Shown in pieces: positions 1-5,907 of a DNA stretch of 5,998 nucleotides (position 1 is the stretch's first letter; every line of letters starts with the position of its first letter). The notes under the pieces are model-generated. The model was not told the DNA's origin. It saw only the letters and a program-made list of their open reading frames with translations, and made no database searches. The position numbers and the translations under genes were made by a program. The stretch is from Clostridia bacterium (GTDB taxonomy: Bacteria > Bacillota > Sulfobacillia > SLMV01). The stretch lies in NCBI GenBank assembly GCA_007133365.1, contig SLMV01000045.1, forward strand, positions 1 to 5,998, given 5' to 3'.

Positions 1-1
1 A

Positions 2-274
2 ATTATGCGTCGAACCCGGGAAACATCGGATGTCTATTTGGGTGCCAGTCCGCGGGCATCGCTCGCCATGCTCAAGCTGAGCCAAGCCCTGGCCCTTTTC
101 GAAGGTATGGATTATGTGCTTCCCGATCACGTGAAGGAAATGGCAGTCCCGGTCCTCCGACACCGCATCATTTTGACGCCTGAGGCGAGATGGGAAAATC
201 AATCATCGGTCGAAGTCATCCGCCGGGTTTTGAATCGAGTCACCACACCCAGCCCGCAGCAACAACGCGCTTAG
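2..274 (+). CDS. MoxR-family AAA+ ATPase, C-terminal end (5' truncated by window edge)
   Basis: Only the last 90 codons are present; the reading frame is open to the left edge, so the Met at 5 is probably internal. The visible part is the helical lid domain of MoxR-type AAA+ ATPases. It carries the sensor-2 motif GASPRA (Arg codon at 53-55), followed by the conserved pattern of an Ala/Leu-rich helix, 'DYVLPDHVKEMA' (matching the family's 'DYVTPDDVK') and 'VLRHRIILTPEA'. The protein ends with a Gln-rich tail, as many MoxR proteins do. MoxR ATPases are cytoplasmic and are thought to act as chaperones that remodel or insert metal or cofactor into partner proteins. They are typically encoded directly before a DUF58 gene, as here: the DUF58 start is 12 bases downstream. 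The family call is firm; the specific partner is inferred from the operon. Walker A and B motifs lie outside the window and cannot be checked. Confidence 0.93.
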   Translation: MMRRTRETSDVYLGASPRASLAMLKLSQALALFEGMDYVLPDHVKEMAVPVLRHRIILTPEARWENQSSVEVIRRVLNRVTTPSPQQQRA

Positions 275-281
275 AAGGGAG
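275..281 (+). promoter_or_regulatory. Ribosome binding site for the DUF58 gene (GTG start)
   Basis: AAGGGAG lies immediately after the ATPase stop codon and five bases before GTG at 287. It supports the non-ATG start, since no ATG in the same frame lies near it. Confidence 0.7.
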
Positions 282-286
282 TTGTC

Positions 287-1570
287 GTGTCTCGGGCGAT
301 ACACTGGATCTGGAGGTTGGGACGAAGGTTAAATGGCGGCATTATTTGTGCAGAAAAATGGCCGCTTGCGCTGGTCGTGCTGCTCTATTTCTTAAGCCGC
401 GTTGCCGGCGGCTCACTGCCCACCTTCTTATTTCGAACGTTTCTTCTGCTGGTCCTCGCCAGCTATTTTTGGGTCCGCATGATGAACAAGAACCTCTCGT
501 GCATTTTTAGTGCGGAAAAGCGCGAAATTACGCGTGGGACCCCCCTTCGCTTATCCTTGCGCTTCGAAAACGAGGGCCTGCTCCCCATCCCCAAACTGAC
601 CGCCTTCAGTCGTGTGCCGGGCTCGGGTCAGGATTGGCATATATTAAGTAGCGTCCCTGCCTTTAAAAGCCGCATCTTGTCCCAACAACGATCCTTGCCC
701 GAACACGGATTTTATCCGCTCGGGCCCGTCCACTACACGGTAAGCGATCCCTTTGGTTGGTTCGAAAGCCGAGGGACGCTCTACGGGGACCGCTACATCA
801 CCGTGTATCCGCAGGTACTGCCCGTGACCGGCGACGCGTTTCCTCTGCGACAACCCTTTGGGACCTTTCGCACGCGCATTCGTTCCTTTTCCGATCCATC
901 GAGCATTGCGGATATCCGCCCCATGAAAGCGGGCGATAATCCCAAACACATCCACTGGCCCACCACGGCCCGCATGGGCAAACCCTATGTGCGGGAGTTC
1001 GAACTGACCGCATCCGGGGATATCACCCTGGTACTCGATCTTTCACAGGTCGATGCGTATGAATCCATCGCGGCTCGAGAAACGGCTTTCGATCTCACGG
1101 CGGGCCTGGCCGCAAGCACGCTCCAAAACGACTTAGCGGTGAGTCTGATTGCTCGTGGCGGTGCCCGGGATCTCTCGGTACGCTCCGGAACTGGAGCGCT
1201 TCAATTTAGAGAAATCATGCGCGCCCTGGCCCAGTCAAAAACCGACTGCCGCGTGCCCATCGAACGGGTTCTCGGTCGAATTCGTCATCATGTCAGTGCC
1301 GGAAACACCCTGCTGGTCGTCACGGGAACCAGCTCCCCAAAACTAATCGCCCTTTTGACCTCGCTGGTTCAATCGGGTCTGGGCGTGGCCTTATTCCTCT
1401 GCCTTGACCACAATCGGGGAGTTTCCCGCCTGAAATATGCACAAAACATCTCCTTCCCCTTGTGGGTGGTCACACCGGACGATTCCGGCCTCACCTTGGG
1501 ACCTGCGGGAAACAGACGGCAATTTGATCCGCTCACCACGGCAAAGGGGGCGGTCATGGATGCCGACTAA
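287..1570 (+). CDS. DUF58 domain protein with vWA-like fold, membrane-anchored
   Basis: This is a 427-residue protein of the usual length for the YeaD-like DUF58 family. Two hydrophobic segments near the N-terminus (about residues 26-41 and 44-63) form a membrane hairpin. A beta-rich region follows, with 'GFYPLGPVHYTVSDPFGWF' and 'YITVYP' before the DUF58 core. The core signature is at residues 210-238, 'IRPMKAGDNPKHIHW' then 'ARMGKPYVREFE', which matches the family pattern IReYxpGDdpRxIxW...A..g...vrE. A vWA-like strand with D251-L-S253 follows (residues 246-253), recalling a reduced MIDAS metal site. GTG is chosen as the start because of the AAGGGAG site five bases upstream and the 12-base gap from the ATPase. 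The stop codon overlaps the start of the transglutaminase gene by 11 bases, suggesting translational coupling. The known family context is MoxR-DUF58-transglutaminase. The biochemical role is not established; an assembly or adaptor role at the membrane is inference. Confidence 0.92.
   Translation: MSRAIHWIWRLGRRLNGGIICAEKWPLALVVLLYFLSRVAGGSLPTFLFRTFLLLVLASYFWVRMMNKNLSCIFSAEKREITRGTPLRLSLRFENEGLLPIPKLTAFSRVPGSGQDWHILSSVPAFKSRILSQQRSLPEHGFYPLGPVHYTVSDPFGWFESRGTLYGDRYITVYPQVLPVTGDAFPLRQPFGTFRTRIRSFSDPSSIADIRPMKAGDNPKHIHWPTTARMGKPYVREFELTASGDITLVLDLSQVDAYESIAARETAFDLTAGLAASTLQNDLAVSLIARGGARDLSVRSGTGALQFREIMRALAQSKTDCRVPIERVLGRIRHHVSAGNTLLVVTGTSSPKLIALLTSLVQSGLGVALFLCLDHNRGVSRLKYAQNISFPLWVVTPDDSGLTLGPAGNRRQFDPLTTAKGAVMDAD
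1543..1550 (+). promoter_or_regulatory. Ribosome binding site fixing the transglutaminase start at 1560
   Basis: AAAGGGGG lies inside the end of the DUF58 coding sequence, nine bases before ATG at 1560. The open frame continues upstream to about 1437, but that part lies inside the DUF58 gene. ATG 1560 gives the normal basic N-terminus (MPTKAERKRY) before the first membrane segment. ATG 1556 is in the DUF58 frame and is not a start for this gene. Confidence 0.65.
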
Positions 1571-3956
1571 GGCCGAACGGAAACGGTACACTTTGAAAAT
1601 CGAAGGCACCACCGCGATCTTGCATCTGGCCTTGGTGGTCATCGTGGCCCTGTCCCTGTTCCGCTTTATGGGACTCACCGCTTCCCCTGTGTTTTGGGGA
1701 GGATTGGTGGGCCTCTTTATCATCGCCGGCCTTTTGACCCGCTGGTCCCGGATGACCCTTCATCTCGCCGCCGTGGGGATGGGAATTGTCAGCATCTTGG
1801 GGATCATCACCCACATTACGCAACCCGAAACGCTCGATGGCATCGCCCATCACATTGCACGCTGGATCGCATTCTTGCAAGCGGGTTACTGGGGCACGCT
1901 GACCGATCTCCCCTTTGATCTGGCCTATGCCAGCATCGGCGTCTTTCTCATCCCGTTAACCTTTTGGGGCTGGAACCGACTCCATAGACGGCAGGCGTGG
2001 CCGGTGCTCATCCCCGGGCTGGTCTGGCTCATCATCCAGTGGTTTTTCCACTTTGACTCCGAGCCTTTCGTGCAATATTTCCTGGTGGTGGGTTTGCTTT
2101 TGATCGCAGTCAATCAGGGCCGTGACTGGTACCAACGTCAAGACGTGACAATTTTGGAGGAGTTCCGACTCGGTAGCAGCTTACGGGCGGCCCTCGTCTT
2201 AAGTCTCGGCATTATGCTTTTGACCGGGCTGGCGCCCGACCCCCAAGAACCCTGGGATTTGCCCGCCATGCGCGATTGGTTTCTCGATCGTTTTCCCACC
2301 CTCGATCAGCTGCGAGGGACGGCCGGGCGTGTCGGAACCGAATCGGGCTGGTTTTCTTTGAGCCGCTCCGGTTATGGTCCCTCCACCCGACTGGGGGGAC
2401 CGGTCACCCTTGATGAGACGGCCGCCTTTGCCATCCGATTTTCGGTGCGCGGTGTTCAACCGGACACCCTTCCCTTCCCGCTATACCTCCAGGGGCGAAC
2501 CATGACCCGCTACACCGGAGAGGGGTGGCGTCCCGCCCAGGAAGAGAGATGGGATTGGTATGACACCAATCAGTTGATGCCGGGAATGGGCCCTCGCGAC
2601 GTCGACTCCATTCGACTGGTAAAAGAAATCGAGCCGAATGATCTAATCAGCAACACCCTGTTTGGGATGGGTGATCTCCGCCAAGTGGATCCGAAAGATA
2701 ATGACCCGGCGACCGACGGCGTGATTGGAAGGAACCGTTTCGGCGACGCCATTCTCCGGGGAGGCGTGGTGCAATCCTCGTACCAGGTGGTCTCCCAACT
2801 CCCATTTTGGGATCTTAAAGGCGATACCCCCTCCGAGGAAGGACCGGCGCCCGATGATGTGGACATCTTCCTAGAACTTCCGGATACGCTCCCGGATCGA
2901 GTGGTGGAACTCGCCGATTCGATCACCGAGGACGCGACCGGCAACTTTGAGAAAGCCCAGGCCGTGGTCAAGCATCTGCGCGAATATCCCTATTCACTGG
3001 AAACCCGTCACGTACCTCCGGATCGCGATTTCGTCGATCACTTCTTATTTGATGAACAAGCCGGATATTGTACCTATCATTCTTCGGCACTGGCGGTATT
3101 ACTCCGAACCCAAGGCATCCCCACCCGCTGGGTGCAAGGATATGTGTTAAGGCAGGATGATGTCGAAGAGCAAACCGACGGCCCCAATCCCTTCTGGGAA
3201 GGGGAGGTCTCACAGGCTACGGCCCACGCCTGGGTTGAGGTTTGGATCCCGGCGTTTGGATGGGTGCCGTTTGAGGCCACTCCTAACTTTGATCCCATTG
3301 ACCATGGCCGCCACCTCGACCGGGACGCACTCGATCTACCGGAAGGCGAGGACGATCCCACCGACAGAGAGAATGACTGGACCTTCGGTGATAGTTATGA
3401 TGAACCGCCCTGGCTCGCCGACGAGGCCGGGCTTTACGATGACCCGGAACCCCCCTCTCCCTGGCCGAGGGTCTTTCAGATAACGGGCATTACTTTGTTG
3501 CTCATCCTGTCCGGCGGCGGGGTTTTCGTCTGGCGTTATGCTCACGTTCAAGAGCAACACCTAAAAGTTCAAGCCATTCGTCAACTGCTGCCGGATGACC
3601 AAAATAAAACGGAAGCCGCCGACATCGTCGGACTGACGGCGCTCGCTTTTCAAAAAATTCACGACGCCTATGCCATCCCGATGTCGGGCCAAACGCCACG
3701 AGATTTCCTGCGTAAGCTTAAAGAACAGGCACCGGAAACGGCCGAATATTTAGCACCTCTGGTGCGCTCCTATGAAGCCACCACCTTCGGCGGCGAGACC
3801 CTCGACCTCGATCAGGCTGACGCGTTGCGAGAGGCCTTCGAGGCGCTCAAGCGACACATTCGAAACGAACAGGGGTATTGGGGCTATATCAGAACGCGGT
3901 ATCTGCGCCCCCTGCGACGAAACGGCATCACCGGACGCCATCATCGCCGCCAATAG
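1560..3956 (+). CDS. Polytopic membrane transglutaminase-like protein (TgpA/YebA type, with DUF4129-like tail)
   Basis: This is a 798-residue protein with the TgpA-like layout. Seven predicted membrane segments (about 17-37, 42-60, 65-86, 121-138, 147-165, 169-185, 208-225) lead into a large outside domain (about 230-636). One more membrane segment (about 640-660) and a cytoplasmic helical tail like DUF4129 (about 665-798) follow. The ectodomain contains 'YLQGRTMTRYTGEGW' (308-322), conserved in the family. The transglutaminase core shows Cys504 in 'AGYCTYHSSA', 'GIPTRWVQGYV' and His556 in 'AHAWVEVW'. The third catalytic position, 16 residues after the His, is Glu572 ('GWVPFEATP') rather than the Asp of Pseudomonas TgpA; from memory, Glu is common in Firmicutes homologues. 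Cys504 is the only cysteine in the protein. A strongly acidic linker (587-631) precedes the last membrane segment. By family knowledge it acts at the cell surface on an unknown substrate; whether as cross-linker or peptidase-like hydrolase is open. It is the last gene of the operon, followed by a probable terminator. Confidence 0.93.
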   Translation: MPTKAERKRYTLKIEGTTAILHLALVVIVALSLFRFMGLTASPVFWGGLVGLFIIAGLLTRWSRMTLHLAAVGMGIVSILGIITHITQPETLDGIAHHIARWIAFLQAGYWGTLTDLPFDLAYASIGVFLIPLTFWGWNRLHRRQAWPVLIPGLVWLIIQWFFHFDSEPFVQYFLVVGLLLIAVNQGRDWYQRQDVTILEEFRLGSSLRAALVLSLGIMLLTGLAPDPQEPWDLPAMRDWFLDRFPTLDQLRGTAGRVGTESGWFSLSRSGYGPSTRLGGPVTLDETAAFAIRFSVRGVQPDTLPFPLYLQGRTMTRYTGEGWRPAQEERWDWYDTNQLMPGMGPRDVDSIRLVKEIEPNDLISNTLFGMGDLRQVDPKDNDPATDGVIGRNRFGDAILRGGVVQSSYQVVSQLPFWDLKGDTPSEEGPAPDDVDIFLELPDTLPDRVVELADSITEDATGNFEKAQAVVKHLREYPYSLETRHVPPDRDFVDHFLFDEQAGYCTYHSSALAVLLRTQGIPTRWVQGYVLRQDDVEEQTDGPNPFWEGEVSQATAHAWVEVWIPAFGWVPFEATPNFDPIDHGRHLDRDALDLPEGEDDPTDRENDWTFGDSYDEPPWLADEAGLYDDPEPPSPWPRVFQITGITLLLILSGGGVFVWRYAHVQEQHLKVQAIRQLLPDDQNKTEAADIVGLTALAFQKIHDAYAIPMSGQTPRDFLRKLKEQAPETAEYLAPLVRSYEATTFGGETLDLDQADALREAFEALKRHIRNEQGYWGYIRTRYLRPLRRNGITGRHHRRQ

Positions 3957-3995
3957 CACGCGCGGTTGGTCCTCTATAAATGACGCGATTTGGGA

Positions 3996-4030
3996 GGGAT
4001 GGGCTCGATACCCGTCCCTTTCCCTTTTAT
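3996..4030 (+). terminator. Probable rho-independent terminator of the MoxR-DUF58-transglutaminase operon
   Basis: GGGATGGG (3996-4003) pairs with CCCGTCCC (4011-4018) across a seven-base loop, giving eight pairs including one G-U. A further GGGA/TCCC can extend the stem across a two-base bulge. The tail TTTCCCTTTTAT is T-rich but interrupted by three Cs, so it is weaker than a canonical U tract. It starts 40 bases after the stop codon, as expected for an operon end. Confidence 0.5.
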
Positions 4031-4169
4031 CCCGCGTTGTTTCCTCCCTCGATTTCTGCCAGAATGCGCCCCGGCCCAATTAAGCCCGATATCCATATTG
4101 GTTGCTGAATTTGCCCCATTTTTTTGGCATCACTCAATGCCGATGAGCCCTTGTTTCAGTTTCGGTCCG

Positions 4170-4187
4170 ATTGGGTCCTCGCCCAAT
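4170..4187. repeat. Short inverted repeat upstream of the serpin gene (possible operator)
   Basis: ATTGGG (4170-4175) and CCCAAT (4182-4187) form a perfect six-base dyad around TCCTCG. It lies 24 bases upstream of the GGAAC promoter-like element. The half-site GCCCAATT at 4181-4188 also occurs at 4074-4081. It could be a regulator site or a chance hairpin; no known operator consensus is recognised. Confidence 0.25.
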
Positions 4188-4211
4188 TCCTCCTGGACGT
4201 CCCAACACTAT

Positions 4212-4236
4212 GGAACTCTCGTGTTCGATCCGCGTC
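4212..4236 (+). promoter_or_regulatory. Candidate ECF sigma-factor promoter for the serpin gene
   Basis: GGAAC at 4212-4216 is followed after exactly 16 bases by CGTC at 4233-4236, and then by an A/T-rich stretch (AAATAATAAG). This is the general -35/-10 pattern and spacing of extracytoplasmic-function sigma factors. Transcription would start at about 4243-4246, leaving a leader of roughly 45 bases before ATG 4289. No comparably good sigma-A (TTGACA/TATAAT) promoter was seen in the interval. The pattern is short, so a chance match is possible. Confidence 0.35.
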
Positions 4237-4274
4237 CAAATAATAAGACGCATCAAGAATGAAGACACCGAATT

Positions 4275-4282
4275 GGAGGAGG
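4275..4282 (+). promoter_or_regulatory. Strong ribosome binding site that decides the serpin start
   Basis: GGAGGAGG is a near-ideal Shine-Dalgarno sequence. ATG at 4289 is six bases after its last G and nine after its GGAGG core. ATG at 4283 directly abuts it, and ATG at 4259 lies upstream of it, so 4289 is preferred. This start also gives a compact MYKK n-region before the hydrophobic segment. Confidence 0.7.
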
Positions 4283-4288
4283 ATGAAC

Positions 4289-5527
4289 ATGTATAAAAAA
4301 ATCGGATTGGCCATTTTCGTGTTGGTCGTTGCCGCCGCCATCGCTCTTTTTACCCTAAATGGCCCCGAGGGGACCGAACGCGCCGAAGCGGTTCGGGATC
4401 TCGATGGGCGATTGGTCGAGGCGAATTTGCACTTTGGTTTTGAACTGTTCCAAAAGCTGTACCCGGAGGATCCCGAAAAGAACACGGTGATTTCGCCGAC
4501 GAGTATCTCCATGGCGCTCGCGATGACCTATCAGGGCGCCGGGGGCGAGACCCGAGACGCGATGGCAAAGGCCCTCGCCCTTACGGATATGGATCTCGAT
4601 GCCTACAATGAAGCAAATTCCGATCTTCTGACCATCCTCACCCATCGCGGGGACGCGGTGGAGAATCGCTTTGCAAATTCACTATGGAAGCGACAAGAAT
4701 ATGACTTTCGTGACGCCTTCGTCAACGCGGCTCGCGACTACTTTGGCGCTCAAACCCAGTCGCTGGATTTCGACGATCCAGCCGCCGCCCAAACCATCAA
4801 CAACTGGGTTAAGGAAAAGACCGGAGGTAAAATTGAGGACATCGTAGACGATGACATTGACCCCGATACCATCATGTTCATCATCAACGCCCTTTACTTC
4901 CAAGGCGATTGGACCCACCCATTTGACGAAGCCTCCACCGTCGAACAGGATTTCTACCGTCCCGATGGCCGTACCGATACCGTACCCATGATGGTTCGCC
5001 AGGGCGAGATGGCGTATCTCGAGCGGGATGCGTTTCAGGCGGTCCGCCTTCCATACGGTGAAGAGGAACGCTTCAGCATGTACGTGTTTTTGCCAAATGA
5101 GGATCTCGGCCCGGCCGGTCTCATCGACCGATTGGAGCCAGAGCAGTGGAACGACTGGATGGGCGCATTCTCGAAACAAGAAGGCCGCTTACGCCTTCCT
5201 CGTTTTACCGCGGAATATGAAGGGGAGTTGGAAGACGCCCTGACCGACATGGGCATGGGTCTGGCCTTTGACCGTCAGCAGGCCAATTTCGAAAACATGC
5301 GGTCCATTCCCCCCGTCGTGTACCTAAAGAGCGTTCGACACAAAACGTTCATTGAGGTCGATGAGACCGGTACCGAGGCGGCAGCGGCCACCTCGGTGGA
5401 GGTGGGGATTGAATCGGCGCCGATGGACGCATTTGACATGGAGGTTAACCGTCCGTTCGTGTTCGCCATCCGTGATGACGTCACCGGCACCGTGCTTTTC
5501 ATGGGATCAATCGTGGACCCAGAGTAA
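4289..5527 (+). CDS. Secreted or membrane-anchored inhibitory serpin
   Basis: This 412-residue protein has a clear serpin fold along its whole length. MYKK plus a hydrophobic stretch (about 5-23) is a Sec signal or uncleaved anchor; there is no lipobox cysteine, and the whole protein lacks cysteine. Serpin landmarks in order are 'VISPTSISMALAMTYQGAGGET' in part (67-88), 'INNWVKEKTGGKI', 'FIINALYFQGDW', 'FSMYVFLP', 'LRLPRF', and 'VRHKTFIEVDETGTEAAAAT' (hinge). The final signature MEVNRPFVFAI satisfies PROSITE PS00284, followed by 'TGTVLFMGSIVDPE'. The hinge (Glu359 as P17, Gly-Thr at P15-P14, AAAA at P12-P9, Thr at P8) is the inhibitory type, so it should trap serine or cysteine proteases by loop insertion. 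Canonical counting puts P1 at Glu375 and P1' at Ser376. The loop is about three residues longer than in human alpha-1-antitrypsin, so the true scissile bond may differ. It appears monocistronic. The target protease is unknown. Confidence 0.96.
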   Translation: MYKKIGLAIFVLVVAAAIALFTLNGPEGTERAEAVRDLDGRLVEANLHFGFELFQKLYPEDPEKNTVISPTSISMALAMTYQGAGGETRDAMAKALALTDMDLDAYNEANSDLLTILTHRGDAVENRFANSLWKRQEYDFRDAFVNAARDYFGAQTQSLDFDDPAAAQTINNWVKEKTGGKIEDIVDDDIDPDTIMFIINALYFQGDWTHPFDEASTVEQDFYRPDGRTDTVPMMVRQGEMAYLERDAFQAVRLPYGEEERFSMYVFLPNEDLGPAGLIDRLEPEQWNDWMGAFSKQEGRLRLPRFTAEYEGELEDALTDMGMGLAFDRQQANFENMRSIPPVVYLKSVRHKTFIEVDETGTEAAAATSVEVGIESAPMDAFDMEVNRPFVFAIRDDVTGTVLFMGSIVDPE

Positions 5528-5536
5528 TCCGTGATG

Positions 5537-5558
5537 ACACCCTAGGGCGTTAGGGTGT
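5537..5558 (+). repeat. Hairpin just after the serpin stop codon
   Basis: ACACCCTA (5537-5544) and TAGGGTGT (5551-5558) form a perfect eight-pair stem with loop GGGCGT, nine bases after the stop. No T run follows, so it is not a standard terminator. It could stabilise the 3' end of the message or be incidental. Confidence 0.4.
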
Positions 5559-5609
5559 TGGCACCGGGCAATAAAGTCCCTCACGGGATCGACACCAACC
5601 TTAAAGGAA

Positions 5610-5637
5610 CCAAAAGGGCTCCGAGGAGCCCTTTTGG
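5610..5637 (+). terminator. Intrinsic terminator of the serpin gene, probably bidirectional
   Basis: CCAAAAGGGCTC (5610-5621) and GAGCCCTTTTGG (5626-5637) form a perfect 12-pair stem with loop CGAG. The A4-GGGCTC...GAGCCC-T4 symmetry is typical of bidirectional terminators between convergent genes, giving a four-U end on either strand. It lies 82 bases after the serpin stop. The short T run makes it less than ideal. Confidence 0.75.
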
Positions 5638-5844
5638 GCTCGTCAGCGCCGATGAAAAGGCATACGCGAAAAGCGCTTGCCCCCAATGGCTAAGGCATGC
5701 CATCGTGACGAGACATCAAATGGATCGCATCCTGAAACGACTGGGTCCATTACAACCGAGGCCTCCGTGTCGGACGTTTCAACGCCTAATCTTTCTACAT
5801 AAATGGTTCCCGAACGACTGGATCCGGGAAACCGGTTTAATCCC

Positions 5845-5878
5845 AAAAAAAAGACCTCCCGGCTTTAACGCGGGGAGG
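5845..5878 (-). terminator. Rho-independent terminator of the minus-strand edge gene
   Basis: Read on the minus strand, CCTCCCCGC, a six-base loop GTTAAA and GCCGGGAGG form a nine-base stem with one mismatch, followed by TC and eight Ts (plus-strand A run 5845-5852). It begins 29 bases after the stop codon of the minus-strand coding sequence, which supports that short coding end as real. Confidence 0.85.
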
Positions 5879-5907
5879 CGTTCGCCTTAAATTGCTGATC
5901 CCGGACA

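Larger units (their letters stand above)
3957..4258. other. Non-coding interval between the operon and the serpin gene
   Basis: About 300 bases separate the transglutaminase stop from the serpin transcription unit. The interval holds a probable terminator (3996-4030), a seven-base T run at 4119-4125 next to a weak GGCAT/ATGCC dyad (4126-4141), an inverted repeat at 4170-4187, the palindrome GGACGTCC at 4195-4202, and an ECF-like promoter pattern at 4212-4236. Open frames crossing it have no ribosome binding site, have compositions unlike the neighbouring genes and run through the hairpins, so I see no gene here. Confidence 0.7.
5528..5907. other. Non-coding interval between convergent genes
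   Basis: About 380 bases lie between the serpin stop and the stop of the minus-strand edge gene. The interval contains a hairpin at 5537-5558 and two terminators (5610-5637 and 5845-5878). The 207 bases between the terminators show only weak dyads, such as GGTTCCCG (5805-5812) with CGGGAAACC (5825-5833), one bulge. There is also an imperfect direct repeat of AACGACTGG(G/A)TCC at 5736-5748 and 5813-5825. Open frames crossing it have no ribosome binding site and read through the terminators; no gene is supported. Confidence 0.65.

Noticed and set aside
644..955. Minus-strand open frames inside the DUF58 gene (and similar antisense frames through the other genes)
   Set aside because: These are shadows of the real reading frames: no ribosome sites, no family motifs, and they conflict with clearly conserved plus-strand proteins.
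1437..1559. Longer N-terminus for the transglutaminase protein (extra 41 residues)
   Set aside because: It would overlap the DUF58 gene by more than 130 bases, has no ribosome site, and adds a segment without family likeness; ATG 1560 has a good site and the expected basic N-terminus.
3975..3980. TATAAA as a -10 promoter element just after the operon
   Set aside because: No -35 element at suitable spacing, and it lies upstream of a terminator with no gene immediately following.
4119..4141. T7 run with adjacent GGCAT/ATGCC dyad as a terminator
   Set aside because: On the plus strand the T run precedes the stem instead of following it. On the minus strand the stem is only five pairs and is followed by As then GGGG, with no gene ending there.
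3990..4262. 90-codon plus-strand open frame in the gap before the serpin
   Set aside because: It has no ribosome binding site, starts inside the terminator stem region, is Pro/Ser/Phe-rich without any recognisable pattern, and overlaps the likely serpin promoter.
5552..5620. Resemblance to a T-box antiterminator (AGGGTG...GGCACCG followed by a terminator)
   Set aside because: The conserved AGGGTGGNACCGCG is interrupted, the upstream sequence is serpin coding sequence with no room for stem I, and no gene follows downstream on the plus strand.
5643..5846. 67-codon minus-strand open frame between the terminators
   Set aside because: Its TTG start directly abuts the U tract of the minus-strand terminator, with no ribosome site and no recognisable motif.
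5555..5890. 111-codon plus-strand open frame after the serpin
   Set aside because: It begins with GTG inside a hairpin, lacks a ribosome site, and reads through both terminators; no coherent domain pattern.
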